Assembly: GCF_029168945.1 (NCBI RefSeq)
Contig: NC_083605.1
Coordinates: forward strand, 22,829,280 to 22,893,279
DNA from: Cannabis sativa
Lineage: Eukaryota > Streptophyta > Magnoliopsida > Rosales > Cannabaceae
Direction: 5' to 3'
DNA: 64,000 nucleotides
A program made the position numbers and the translations under genes. The notes beneath the pieces are model-generated. The model did not search any database. It was not told the origin of the DNA and worked only from the letters and a program-made list of their open reading frames with translations. Below, in pieces: positions 37,301 through 49,667 of this stretch (position 1 is the first letter of the stretch; each line of letters opens with the position of its first letter).

Positions 37301-37569
37301 ATCACTTCCTGCATTTTTTGATTTTGTGCTTTCTGAGCTTCGATCTCAGCTTCATGATCGATAGCTTTTTGTCTTAGGAGCACCAACTCCGAGTAACTTC
37401 CTCCGTCGTAGGCATACTTGTCGAGGTTTTCCTCGTAGTTCTCGTCGGGAACTATTTCTTCTTCTTCTTCCTCGGACTCCTTCCGTCGCTTCGAGGCTAC
37501 ATCTTCCTCATTGGGATCTTGAGCATCTTCTAGAGGGCGAGGATGACGTGTACTTCTCGTCTCCACCAT
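34343..37569 (-). pseudogene. Tat-F gag, protease and start of reverse transcriptase
   Basis: ATG at 37569 (MVETRSTRHPRP), 63 bases inside the 5' LTR. The N-terminal part is acidic with a short coiled coil (37569 to about 36931). The gag core follows (SGSAEEWFKKLEPGSV, FRRKFVAARK, IKQLPTETLKNYIKRFREEA), then a C-x2-H-x4-H-x4-C finger (CEYHNDIGHSTNEC, near 35700), an aspartic protease (VLIDNGSSVNLLF, near 35260), and the start of reverse transcriptase (PNGTWRVCIDFTDLNKACPKD, to 34390). The frame is broken between 36930 and 36850, near 36580 and near 34390. The 747-codon stretch 36586-34343 is the longest open frame in the window. Confidence 0.88.
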
Positions 37570-37610
37570 TGTTGTGAAGTCAAATGCTTGTTATGTAGCA
37601 GCTTTCCTCA

Positions 37611-37630
37611 GCTCTCAATGAAAGCACCAA
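37611..37630 (-). other. Tat-F primer-binding site
   Basis: Minus-strand TTGGTGCTTTCATTGAGAGC lies 2 bases inside the 5' LTR. TGG corresponds to a tRNA 3' CCA end. I do not name the tRNA with confidence. Confidence 0.65.
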
Positions 37631-37632
37631 AA

Positions 37633-38414
37633 TGTTGACCGAGATTTTCGGCAACTATTAGAATATGATTATATTAAAGAGCTGTAAGAAAGTGAGATGA
37701 CGATTTTTCACGTGGTTGGGGCGTTAATGAGCCTTAGTCCACGAGTCTTTGTTATTAATGGATGTATTTAATACAGATTCCACACTTGAGAGAATGATTT
37801 TTCTCATAAATACAGAGAATGTTCTTGGTGAGTATTTTCTCTTCTTGCTCTTTTGCAAACCAAGATTCTCGACCCCATTAAATGAGCTTTGAGGGGGTAT
37901 TTATAGTGTTTTGGTGGGGTAATCCCTAGAATTGTTCTTACACATGTATCTGTAAGTATCCATAAAGTTGGGCATTTCCAATGAATATACCATGGGTGAT
38001 GCATGGTCAAATCCCTAGGTGCTGTAGGGTTTTTATGAAGAATGTCCTTTTTGCCTTGTGATTGACGTGACTCTTCGCAGAGTAGCCGTCGCTAGACTTA
38101 AGTGATCATTACTGTAGCGCTGTTGTTTGGGGGTTGTGCCGTCAAACTTTATTGCGTGTTACAGTCCCAACACGCTTCCTCCCATGCAGCATTAAATGCG
38201 ACTTGATTGCTCGGGAGAGACCTGACATATCCCAGAGAGCCTTTACGCTATGCAAGCTTCCTGGAGTACCTTGTACTCCGGGTGCATCCTCCGGGACCCA
38301 TGCTAACAGCGCTTCCTTGTGGCGCACAAAGACTTAGTAAATGTTTACAAGTTATCTGATCCACGTGTCCCCTCTCGACTGGTCCACGTATTTTGGGCGA
38401 ATTTAGGAGCAACA
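37633..38414 (-). repeat. Tat-F 5' LTR (782 bp)
   Basis: Same length as the 3' LTR, with about seven substitutions by eye. The duplication GGTAT follows at 38415-38419. Confidence 0.95.
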
Positions 38415-38419
38415 GGTAT

Positions 38420-39985
38420 ATTTACAATCTTCTTTCATCTGTGTATGACCTAGCAACATGATAGGACCCATCCAAAGTGTGCCTGTGTGAGCCTATGTGT
38501 TTAATTTCATTATAGATGCATATAGGTTGTTGTTGCTAAATAAAATGTTATAGTTCTTGATAGATTTTATTTAGGCCGATTTAGTTTTTGGGCCTATTCA
38601 ATTAATAACAGTTGTTCATTTTAAGGTTAAATTCCTCTCTTTTGGGCCTTGTGTGAGAGTTGGGAGCCATAGAAGTGGGTACGACATACTGAACCCAGCA
38701 CCCCCTCACATGAACCACCCCAATTGTGAAGGCCCATTTGCCTGATTTGAATAACTGTACTAGGTTAATTAAATTAGTTTAACCTAATAAAATTGATTAG
38801 CAACATAATTAATTTCATTTATTTTGAAATTAATTTAAGAAAACCATAGTTTAAAGAATTTTATGTTCTAAGCTAAACTATATGTATTTTCTTGTATTTA
38901 ATTAAATATAGAATTATAACCATCTAGATTCTTTCTGAAGCTTAATTTAAATTTTTCATTAAATATTCCTATTTAAGTTGACATTTAGTTATCTATAACT
39001 AACCAGCTTAAATCTGAATATCTTTTGGATTTAAAATTTCAAATTAAGTTGAGGAATTTTAGGCATTGGTTATTAAGATTCTTTAGATATTTTTTAAGTT
39101 AATATCTTTTCGAATATTAACTTAAAATGGAATATTTTCAAATTAAGTGGTTACAACTTAATTTTAATTTAATTAAATCTGATTTGAAAGATATTTAAGT
39201 TGATCTTTTTTAGATTCTTCTAAAACCAACTTAAACAAGATATTTTCAAATTTGTTCCATTATATTCGAATTTATTTTTCGAATTTAAATAATAATTGAA
39301 ATTTAATTAAAGTTGATTTTTTATTTAAACCAACTTTGATTTGTAATTTTTCATTATTATAATATGGAACTTGTTCGATATTTATTCGAATTTATTTTTC
39401 GAATTAAATAATAATTGAAAATTAATTAAACTTGATTTTTTATTTAAACCAACTTTAATTTGTAATTTTTCATTATTATAATATCGAATAAAATTATTAT
39501 ACAAAATACATATTTTTTAAAAAATAATGAGCTTTTAATCAAGAGACATTCGATCTCCATTGTTGGTTTTACATCGCGTTTGTTTTAGTGAGTAATCCTC
39601 CCTAATGGAGGAACGTTCATTAGCAATTTCGCACCGTTTAATCTCGAAAGATAAGTAGTTTGTAAGTGTTTTGTATGGTATGGATCACCCTAATGGTGGC
39701 GACCATACTTGACTTGCAAATTATGAAACAATGGTGGAAGCTCATAAGATAGAATTGCCTTGACTCTCGCCTAAACGGGACAATTCTGAATTCCAATCTT
39801 GATCGAATAAAAGGTTGCTAGAATGATTATCATTTTAGATGAGTTGACAACTCTATTCAATGGATGATGCTTTGACTCTCGCCTAAACAGGACACTGTAT
39901 CAGTTTGTTGAAAGACCTTGGAAAATAAACTATGTTAGATTTAGTATTTCTATAACATATGTGATTATTTTTTATTTTCTGAACT
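38420..39985 (+). other. Copia-E noncoding leader, second part
   Basis: Continues the AT-rich leader interrupted at 26104. It contains the direct-repeat pair at 39760 and 39872 (TTGACTCTCGCCTAAAC), spaced 112 bases, matching the pair in Copia-B. No coding frame is seen before about 39986. Confidence 0.7.
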
Positions 39986-42900
39986 GTGTATGAATTTATG
40001 AACCAAAATCTTACTTCTGTTTTATTGATGTGTTGTAGTGTCATTATGAATAACCCTCACCCCAATCCTCTCCTAGTTAATATCTTAGCAAAAGAACTCT
40101 ATAGTGTGAAAATGCATCCTGGTAGTTGCATAAACTCGCACCTGTTGATGATGAATCTGAAGTTCCAAAAGGCAAATCTACTAGGAATTTATTTATCAAG
40201 AGAACAATGGGTCCAACTCATCCTTAATAATCTTCCTCCGGAGTATAATGAATTTGTTATTTCTTACATGATCAACAATTTCAACTCCTCCGACATGGAC
40301 AAGCTCGAAGCAGAATTACAAGCCCATGAACGGAATCTGATTGCAATAGGTCCCCCTGGGTTTGCAATTCATAATCAGAGGAAAAGGACTGGGTATGAAG
40401 AATCTAGCAAAGCTGCTTCTTCAAGTACAATTATCAGACATAATCTTCTATGTTCGAATTGTAATGAAAAGGGACATCAAGAAGAACGATGTCCCAAGCT
40501 TCTAAACAATTCAAACGAAGGTAATGCTTTGGTCTTCGAATCATGTGTTTTATAGAACGACAAATCCGTCTGGATTGTTGATTCTGGGTCTACTAACCAT
40601 GTATGTTCTTAACTGCAGTTGCTTGAAACTTGAGAAAATCTGCTTCCAGGAGAGTTAAAGCTTAAAGTTGGCAATGGCGAGTTAGTGTCGGTCAAAGCTA
40701 GAGGAAAAGCCCGCATCAAGTTTCAACAAAGATTTTTAATTTTAGAAAATGTTTTATTTATTCCAAACTTTAGTAGAAACTTGATTAGTATCTCATATTT
40801 GCAAACACAATCTTATATATTGAATTTTTTGAGTACAAACTGTTCAATTTCTCGTAATGGATTTCAAATATGTGTTGCTACCATGGAACAAGGGTTTTAT
40901 GTTTTAAGACCAAATACACAAATCTCACTAAATAATGAACTTTTCAATGTAGTTAAACCTAGAAACCTCAAAAGAAAATAGATTGATAATGATGATCAAA
41001 CTTATCTATGGCATTTACGTTTAGGTCATATAGGCTTTGATAGACTCAATAGGCTAACCAAAGGCAGTCCATTGAAAAATGTCATCTTAGGTGAATTGCC
41101 AGTATGCGAGTCCTGCCTAGAAGGAAAAATGACTAAACGTTCTTTCTCTGCAAAGGGAGAGCGTGCCAAAATCCCCCTAGGGTTAGTGCATTCTGATGTC
41201 TGCGGACCTTTGAATGTCAAAGCCCGAGGTGGTTATGAGTATTTTGTCACTTTCATTGACGATTTCTCTAGATATAGTTTTCTTTACCTAATGCAAAAGA
41301 AATCTGAAACGTTTGAAAAGTTTCAGGAGTTTCATGCTTTGGCTCAAAACCAATTAGGTAAATCATTAAAGATCTAGCGAACTGATAGGGGTGGAGAATA
41401 TATGGATATGCAGTTCAAAGATCATTTAATTGAACTTCGAATTGAATCCCAATACACTGCCCCAGGCACTCAACAACAAAATGGAGTTGTAGAAAGAAGA
41501 AATCGCACTCTTTTAGAAATGGTTAGGTCTATGTTGAGTTATTCAACTCTGTCTACGTCCTTCTGGGGATATGCTATACACATGGCAAATGACATTTTAA
41601 ATGTTGTTCCATCTAAAGCAGTCCGTAAGACACCCGTCGAACTATAGAATGGTCGTATACCTAGTTTACGCCACTATAGAATTTGGGGGTGCCCTGCTCA
41701 TGTCTTAAGAAAGAAAGAAGGCAAACTTGAATCACGTACCGAAGTATGCATGTTTGTCGGAAATTCTAAAGAGACTAGGGGTGGACTATTTTATAGTCAC
41801 AAGGATAACAAAGTGTTTGTTTCTACAAATGCTACTTTCCTTGAAGAGAACTATATTAAAGACAACAAACCGAAAAGTAGAGTTGTTCTAGAGGAATTGC
41901 TATCAGATATAAGTCCTTCCAATGTTCCGTCCTCCTCCACTCGTGAAGAGGACAATCCCACTCCCTCAGTCGAACCAACTGAGAAATCTACTACTAAAGT
42001 TTCTGTTCAAAAGATCACCGCACCTCGTCGTAGTGGGAGGGTTTCAACAAAACCAGCCCGTTATGGCTTAGATGGTGAAATCAATATGGTCGTAGGTGAC
42101 GGTATTGATGACGATCCATTAACCTATAAACAGGCAATGGCTAGTCCGCAACGGAAACGGTGGTCGGCCGGCATGGATTCAGAAATGGATTCCATGAAAA
42201 AGAACAAAGTCTGGGAATATGTAGACGCACCTGATGACTATTATCTGATAGGATGCAAGTGGGTTTACAAGAAGAAAAGAGGAGTTGGAGGTGAAGTCGA
42301 AACTTTTAAAGCTAGACTTGTAGCCAAGGGTTATACCCAAAGAGAAGGCGTGGACTATGAGGAAACTTTTAGTCCTGTTGCCATGCTCAAATCCATCCGA
42401 ATTCTTCTCTCCATAGCTGCTGCTTTCGATTATGAAATCTGGCAAATGGATGTCAAGAGTGCCTTCCTTAATGGGGTACTTGAAGAAACCATCTATATGG
42501 AGCAACCAGAAGGCTATGTTCTTCCTGGGTGGGAAAAGAAAGTTTGCAAATTAAATAGGTCTATCTATGGACTTAAGCAAGCTTCTCGCTCATGGAACAA
42601 AAGGTTTGATGAAATTATCAAGACCTACGGCTTTCTTCAGAATGAAGATGAACCTTGTGTTTACCAACTCAAGGAAGACCAAGTAGTAGTATTCATGGTC
42701 CTTTATGTTGATGACATTTTGATTATTGCAAACAATGTCAAGAAAATGACTCACATCAAGGAATGGCTCAACACTCAATTCGATATGAAAGATTTGGGTG
42801 AAGCAGCCTATGTTCTTGGTATTCAGATTATCAGAAACTGGAAGAACAGATCTCTTGCTCTCTCTTAAACAACCTACATAGACAAAGTCTTAGAGAGATT

Positions 42901-43679
42901 CTCCATGAACAACACCAATGGGGCAAACATGCCTTCTAGATATGGTATTCGTCTATCTAAGGAACAGTCTCCGACTGATCCTCAAGAGATAGAGGACATG
43001 GCAAAAATTCCCTATGCCTCTACAGTTGGAAGTCTAATGTATGCAATGTTATGCACTAGACTTGACATCTGCTATGCAGTTGGAATCGTGAGCAGGTATC
43101 AGTCTAATCCAGGACATGAACATTGGAATGCAGTTAAGTATATTCTGAAATACTTAAAGAGTACAAGGAATCTTGTGTTAGTCTACAAGGGTGGTGCTTT
43201 AAATCCCATAGGCTACACTGATTCATATTTCCAGGCAAGTCTTGAAGACAGGAAATCTACATCTGGGATGGTGTTTACTCTTGGGGTGGAGCTGTGGTTT
43301 GGAGAAGTGCAAAACAAACCACGATATCGGACTTGACTATGGAAGCTGAATACATAGCTGCAGCCGAAGCTGCTAAAGAACTTGTCTGGCTAAGAAAGTT
43401 CTTAACCAGTATAGGTGTCGTTCCTGGAATAGAAAGCCTCTGGTCCTACTTTGTGATAACAATGGAGCAATAGCAAACAGTAAAGAACCTCGAAGCCACA
43501 AGAGAAGCAAACACATTGAAAGGAAGTATCACATTATCAGAGAATACGTGGCAAGAGGGGATGTACTAGTTGAGAAAGTTGACACAGAGGACAACCTAGC
43601 TGATCCATTTACCAATGTCTTGGCTGTGACAGCTTTTGAAAACCACCGTCAGAATTTAGGATTAATTGATATGTACTGA
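39986..43679 (+). pseudogene. Copia-E gag-pol pseudogene
   Basis: Gag (39986-40555) has NNLPPEYNEFV and a CCHC knuckle CSNCNEKGHQEERC (40462-40503), which Copia-B lacks. The protease keeps VDSGSTNHV (near 40580). GAG-pre-integrase and integrase run 40980-41650, with D of VHSDVCGP, D of TDRGGEY and E of NGVVERRN. A single open frame (41750-42868) covers the end of integrase and most of reverse transcriptase (WKWVYKK-type start, WQMDVKSAFLNG, LYVDDILII). RNase H lies at 42905-43679. Damage: TAG at 40553, TAG just before TDRGGEY (41375), TAG near 41645, a stop near 42868 and a frameshift near 43290. Better preserved than Copia-B. Confidence 0.9.
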
Positions 43680-43708
43680 TTAGTTTTATATTAGTGCAAG
43701 TGGGAGTT

Positions 43709-45600
43709 TGTTGGGTTTTATGCCCTATAGAAAACTCCATTTCAATTTAATCTATTTTATTCAACATCAATAAAGAAACAGAAGTATTTTTCATTCATTT
43801 GTGTATGTTTTGGTTCACTTAATCAATTTCTTGTCTATTTGATTTATAAATTCATCTTAAACCCTTTTCACATACTTGATCCTGTTTATTGTGTTGTCAT
43901 CACTTTGGAAAGTAAACATGACTATGTGAATAAAGTTTCCTAGATTTATCAGACACAGGGTTTTACTGATATGATAATCTACAACAAGAGTTTACTTGCA
44001 TTTGGAGAAATGCTATGTTCTTTCCAGAACATTGGTTAAAGTAAAGCTCAGGTTGGATGTATGGAATATGCATCGGAAGGGACCGATATTGAACTTTGAC
44101 TTAGATTTATCAAACTTACCGTAAAATCTATTCAAGTCAATATCGCCTAGTTGATCCTAGATCAAATGTTCTTAATCCTGTTATGATTAGGCTCAATCTT
44201 GAAAGGCTATACGTGTTCTTTGATTTGTTAGTTAAGCCTACTTTTAGGTCAGGGTGATACGTAGATTTTGGGAACACGGTAGTGCAATTGAGTGGGAGCG
44301 CTAACATAAACATGGAATCTATAGCTTCTATCTGGCGAATAGTAAGCAAAGGATGATCTCCTTCGATCTTGACCAAACGAACATAAATGGTGGAGTACTC
44401 ATTTCACATAAGCTGAAATATCATTTATACGGGGTCAAGTGTTTTAAGGATAAAATACATAATAGGGTGTAACGGTAATCTAATCCCTTTACAGTGTAGA
44501 TCATTCATATAGAGGATCATTGATCAAATTAGGATTATAACAATGGATAACTAATGATGTGTCTATATGGTGGAACATATAGAGCATTCTTTATACTGAG
44601 AGTGCAATTCTAAGTTCTATGCGTGGATTCAACGAAGAATTAATAAGTTAGTGAATTTAAGTAATAAATTCTTGATCTACTTAATTGAAGCTCGGTCATA
44701 TAGACCAATGGTCCCCACACTAGTTAAGATAATATTGCTTGTAAGACTCATGTAATTGGTTTTGATTAATCAATTATAATTCTCAAGTTAGACTATGTCT
44801 ATTTGTGAATTTTTCACTAAGTAAGGGCGAAATTGTAAAGAAAGAGTTATTAGGGGCATATTTGTTAATTATGATACTTTGTATGGTTCAATTAATAAAT
44901 ATGATAAATGACAATATTATTTAATAATTATTTATAGTTATTAAATAGTTAGAATTGGCATTTAAATGGTTGAATTTGAAAATTGGCATTTTTGAGAAAA
45001 TCAGATGCAAAAGTGATAAAATTAAAAAAATTACAAAAAGTGAGGCCCAAATCCAATCTGCCATGGTCGGCCACTTTTTTAGGTACTATCCTCTGATATT
45101 TTCATTATTTTAATGCCAAATAATTCAAACCTAACCCTAGCGGAATGCTATAAATAGATAGTGAAGGCTTTAGGAAAATTACACTTTTCATTCAGAAAAA
45201 AACTGAGCCTCTCTCGCTACCTTTGGCCGCCCACTCTCTCTCTCTCTCTTCTTCCTTAATATTTCGAAACCCTTAGTGATTAGAGTAGTGCCCACACACA
45301 GCAAGCAATACCTCAATCATAGTGAGGAAGATCGTGAAGAAAGATTTTCAGCAAAAGGAGTTTCAGCATCAAAGATTCAAAGAAAGAGATCCAAGTTCAG
45401 ATCTTGATAATACTCTGCGACAGAAAGGATACAAGGGTTAGAGATCTGAACGGAAGGAGTCATTTAATTCTGCTGCACCCAATGTAAGGTTTCCTAAACT
45501 TTATATGTGTTTATTTCATCATTTTAGAAAGTTCATATTTAGGGTGTTAATCAACATACTTGTCAGTAGATCTAAGATCCTGGTAAAATAATTTCCAACA
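43709..45600 (+). repeat. Copia-E 3' LTR (1892 bp)
   Basis: Follows the tract AAGTGGGAGTT; TGTTGGG...TTTCCAACA. The TC run at 45235-45248 is short, unlike that of the 5' LTR. The TATA box is at about 45150. Confidence 0.92.
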
Positions 45601-48113
45601 GTTTTAGCATTTTCTTCCATCAGAATTCGATGCATCACAGTTGAGGGACTGATTCCCTTGACATCACCAAGTGTCCATGCAATAGCCTTGTTGTGCGCCC
45701 GAAGTACTCTGAGCAATCTATCTGTTTCCACATCAGAAAGTGAGGCTGACACTATAACTGGCAGCTTCTTATCTTTTCCCAAGAACTCATACCTCAAGTG
45801 ACAAGGAAGCACCTTCAATTCAAGTTTTGCAGGTTTTTCAGTAGATGGCGCAAGCTCTCTTGGTACTACTCCCAATTCATCATAGTACTTTCTGTTTAAT
45901 GGCCCATAAGAATCAAGCCATTTAACATAACCCATTGCTTCTTTTTCCTCTAGCTCCGTCAAATCATCTTCAATTAAACTCAGTTCTAAAGGGTCATCTA
46001 TCAATTTCTTCTCACTCACAATTGTATCAATCAAATCAACAAAGTAACAGTTATCACTTGCCTTCGGGTAAGTCATCGCCTTTAACACATTAAAAATGAC
46101 TTCTTCTCCTTGGACTCTCAGCTTTAATCCACCCTTCTGAACATCGATCAAAGCTTGGCCAGTTGCCAAGAATGGTCTCCCAAGTATGATTGGGACATTG
46201 CTATCTTCCTCCATATCCAGAACAATAAAATCAGCTGGAAAGATGAACTTGTCAACTTTGACTAGCACATCCTCAATGACTCCTCTAGGATGAGCTAGTG
46301 ATCGATCCGCCAATTGTAGAGTTACCGTGGTTGGCTTTGCTTCTCCCAACTCCAATCTTCTAAAAACAGACAGAGGCATCAAATTCATGCTGGCTCCCAA
46401 GTCACAAAGTGTATTTATTCCTTCAATTCTCCCAATGGTACAAGGAATAGTGAAACTCCCTGGATCTCTGAGTTTGGGAGGGAGTTTCTTTTGCAGAATG
46501 GCGCTGCACTCTTCAGTTAGAGCCACAATTTCATAGTCCTCCATTTTTCTCTTCTTAGACAGAATCTCCTTCATGAACTTCACATAACTCGACATCTGCT
46601 CTAAAGCTTCAGCAAAAGGAATGTTGATGTGTAATCTTTTGAAGATCTCTAGAAATTTTGTGAACTGCTTGTCTAGATTGGTCTTACCAAGTCTCTGAGG
46701 ATAAGGTATCTTTACATGATGATCAATACTTATTGGTGGAGACTGTTGCGGTGGTGCAGGGATATCAGTAACCTTCTCTTCTGTTGATGTTGGGGTTGGC
46801 TCTGGTTGAACTTTCATCTCTTCATTAGCTGGTTGTAACATCTCAGGCCCATCATAATTCTTACCGCTCCTCAGGGTAATTGCCTTACAGTTTTCCTTAG
46901 GATTAACTTCAGTTGTACTAGGAAAATTTCCTTGACGACGGGTTGCTACCTGGGTCGCTAGCTGCCCCATTTGAGTCTGCAAATCTTTAATGGAAGATCT
47001 AGTTTTAGTCATGAATTGTAGCAATAAATCGGTCTGCAGACTAGAATTTCCACTAGAGCTTTGTTGCTGAGTGTACTGTTGGTTCTGTGTCTGGTTCTGA
47101 TTTCTTTGCTGATAGAACCCACTGTTCCTTCGGTTACCACCTTGGTTGAACCCATAATTGTTGTTGTTGTTCTACGAATAAATTCCAATGGCTTTTGCTT
47201 CATCCATTGGCAAATCATCCACATCTGCTTGACACTCAGAAAAGTGATGGTTGCCTCCACATATCTCACAAACAACTTGGGCTTGTTTAGCTTGCCCTGC
47301 GATTAGCTTTGTTAAGGCCTCAACCTGAGCTGTCAACTTTGTAATGGTATCAACCTCTAGCACACCAGCTACTTTCTTAGTTTGACTCCTTTCAGTTGGC
47401 CACTACTGATTGTTTAGAGCCATCTCTTCCAACAAATCATAAGCCTCATTTGCACTCTTTCTCGTAAATGCTCCACCAGCTGCTGCATCTATAAGAGTTC
47501 TAGTGTTACCAACCAGCCCGTTGGAGAAGTTGTGAACCAGCATCCACTTCTCTATACCATGATGAGGGCATTTTCTGATTAGATCTTTAAACCTCTCCCA
47601 AGCCTCATGGACAGATTCATTATCTTGCTGACAAAAGTTGTTGATTTCACCTCGCAACTTGGCTGACTTTGCTGGAGGGAAGAACTTTGACAAAAATTTC
47701 GTGGCTAAGTCATTCCAAGTGGCAATAGAGTTGGGTGGCAGGGAATTCAACCAGCTCTTGGCTCGTTCTCTGAGTGAGAATGGAAACAGTCTCAGACGAA
47801 TGGCATCATCACTAACTCTATTGACTTTAAAAGTCTCACACAGTTCCATGAAGTTCGAGAGATGCAGATTAGGATCTTCTGAAGGGAGTCCACCAAACTG
47901 GACTGAAGACTGCACCATCTGGAGTATGGCAGGCTTGATTTCAAAGTTATTAGCATCCACTGCCGGTGGCCTGATACATGACTGCACTCCAGTAAGAGTA
48001 GGGAGAATGTAATCTCTCAAGCTACGGCCATTAGCTTGATCTTGAACGGCACCGCCATTATTACTGTTATTACCTCCATTGTTTGCAGCATTAACATTCA
48101 CATTAGCAGCCAT
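45601..48113 (-). pseudogene. Athila-D gag-protease
   Basis: A single frame runs from the ATG at 48113 ([14 protein letters not shown]) to the Copia-E boundary. The gag core has [66 protein letters not shown] and [15 protein letters not shown], characteristic of Athila gag. A zinc knuckle CEICGGNHHFSEC lies near 47240. The protease has CDLGASMNLMPLSVF (near 46390) and VPIILGRPFLATGQALIDV (near 46190). The only visible breaks are in-frame stops at 47401-47403 and about 47170-47172. The frame passes across the Copia-E insertion into pol at 22915. Confidence 0.9.
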
Positions 48114-48120
48114 GATTTCT

Positions 48121-49667
48121 GATGTATGTAGTATACATCGGAAGGGACCGACACTAAACTTTGATTAGATATATTAAAATTTACCGTAATATCTATTCAA
48201 TTCAATATCACCCGTTGATCCTAGATCAAATGATCTTAATCCTGATATGATTAGGTTCGATCTCAAGAGTACTATACATGTTCTTTGATTTGTTAGTTAA
48301 GCCTACTTTTGGGTCAGTGTGATACGTACATTTTGGGAACATGATAGTATAATTGAATGGGAGCGCTAACATAAATATGGAATCTATAACTTCTATAGGA
48401 ATTTAGAAGTGAAACGATGATATCCTTCGAGCTTGGCTAAACAGAGATAAATGGTGGAGATCTCATTTCACTTCGCTGAAATATCATTTATACGGAGCTA
48501 AGTGTTTTAAGGATAAAATACATTGAAGGTGTAACGGTAACTTAGTGCCTATTCAATGTAGATCATCTATTAGAGGGTCGTTGATCAAATTAGGATTATA
48601 ACAATGGATAACTAATGACGTATCTATATCGTGGAACATATAGAGCGTTCTATATGACTGAGAGTGCAATTCAAAGTTCTAAGTGTGGATTCAATAAGGA
48701 ATTAATAAGTTAGGGAATTTACTTGGTAAATTCGGTTCGACTTATTGGAAGCTCGGAAATATAGGCCCATGGTCCCCATACTAGTTGAGACCATACTGCT
48801 TGTAAGACTCAGTTAATTGATTTTGATTAATCAATTATAATTCTAAAATTAGACTATGTCTAGTTTATGAATTTTCACTATGTTATGTCTTGATTGTGAA
48901 GAAATGGTGTTTTGGGGTTTATTTGTTAATTAAGAGACTTTATGGAGTCTAATTAATAAATATTATAAATGACAATTTTATTTGATAGTTATTTAAATTA
49001 TTAAATAAATAGTTTGGCATTTATAAGGTTGAATTGAAAAATATGTTATTATTGAAAAGAAGAATAAGTGGTTGAAATAAAGTGGCAAAATTGTAACTTG
49101 AGATTGGTCCACTTATTGTATACGGCCAAGAGGTATTTTTGCCCAATATTTTACTCTTTTTTAGTCCATTTAATTCAACCCTAACCCTATTGAAGAATAG
49201 TATAAAAGAAAGGTTATGGTCTCATTATCCAACTAATGCCTCCAAAGCTAATAACCTACCTTTTGATGAGACCTCTTCCTTCTTCTTTCTTTTTCAATTT
49301 CGAAAACACTATAGCGTATCTTCACAAATATTTTTCAGCCATTAGTGAATGAGTGAGTGCCCACATACATCAAGTGGTATCTCAATCATAGTGTGTAAGA
49401 CTGTAGGAGATTCCAAACAACAATAAGGAGATTCAGCGTCAAAGGAAGGAGAGAAAGAGATCCAGGTTCAGATCTTGGTGATGCTCTGCTACAGAAAGGA
49501 ATCAAGGGCTAGAGATCTGAAGGGAATGAGTCATTATATTCCGCTGCACCCAATGTAAGGTTTCCTAAACTTTATATGTGTTTATTTCATTGTTTTAGAA
49601 TTCATATTAGGATGTTAATGAAACATACATGGTAGTAAATCTAGATCCTGGTAAAATATTTCCAATA
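48121..49667 (+). repeat. Copia-C LTR end fragment
   Basis: Starts abruptly at a point equal to LTR position ~342 (compare 15233), 7 bases from the Athila-D gag ATG. It runs to CCAATA at 49667, followed by the duplication CAGCC. TATA box (AGTATAAAAG) near 49200. Confidence 0.82.

Larger units (their letters stand above)
26104..38414 (-). mobile_element. Tat-F, young Ty3/gypsy Tat-type element with antisense gene
   Basis: Two 782-bp LTRs (26104-26885 and 37633-38414) are flanked by a perfect duplication GGTAT (26099-26103 and 38415-38419). Minus-strand order: primer-binding site, gag-protease-pol (37569-31586), then an antisense gene on the plus strand (27318-31569) and the polypurine tract (26900-26886). 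The archaeal-type RNase H position, the CEYHNDIGHSTNEC-type finger and the extra antisense ORF fit the Tat lineage. By my count the LTRs differ at about seven positions with no indels, so insertion is recent. Confidence 0.93.
22916..45600 (+). mobile_element. Copia-E, complete-structure Ty1/copia element containing Tat-F
   Basis: Its 5' LTR is 22916-24852 and its 3' LTR 43709-45600. The flanks ggttt (22911-22915) and gtttt (45601-45605) form a target duplication with one mismatch. Accepting that mismatch keeps the Athila-D reading frame intact across the insertion, which supports the boundaries. The element is about 10.4 kb once Tat-F and its duplication are removed. It is a sister copy of Copia-B with a better-preserved protease and a gag zinc knuckle, but pol has stops. 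Confidence 0.92.
15575..48120 (-). mobile_element. Athila-D, Ty3/gypsy Athila-type element lacking its 5' LTR
   Basis: On the minus strand: gag-protease (48113-45601), interruption by Copia-E, reverse transcriptase-RNase H-integrase (22915-20209), a spacer, a third ORF (19269-18094), polypurine tract (16818-16805) and 3' LTR (16804-15575). The gag sequence, the DLGAS protease triad and the extra downstream ORF fit the Athila clade. The 5' LTR and leader are missing; the gag ATG lies only 7 bases from a mid-LTR breakpoint of Copia-C. Confidence 0.85.
14892..49667 (+). mobile_element. Copia-C, LTR remnants around Athila-D, TA...TA ends
   Basis: Two LTR fragments of a copia family related to Copia-B/E remain: 14892-15574 (LTR start) and 48121-49667 (LTR end). 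A perfect 5-base duplication CAGCC flanks them (14887-14891 and 49668-49672). The termini are TATTGG...CCAATA rather than TG...CA. The fragments overlap by about 340 bp of LTR, so this is not a solo LTR split by one insertion. It is better explained by two LTRs with the interior deleted. Confidence 0.75.

Noticed and set aside
45519..45600. Extension of the Athila-D polyprotein frame past 45601
   Set aside because: This is LTR sequence of Copia-E; the true continuation is at 22915.
49139..49345. Short open frame in the Copia-C LTR
   Set aside because: It lies in the transcribed leader part of the LTR and has no homology or conservation with the other LTRs as protein.
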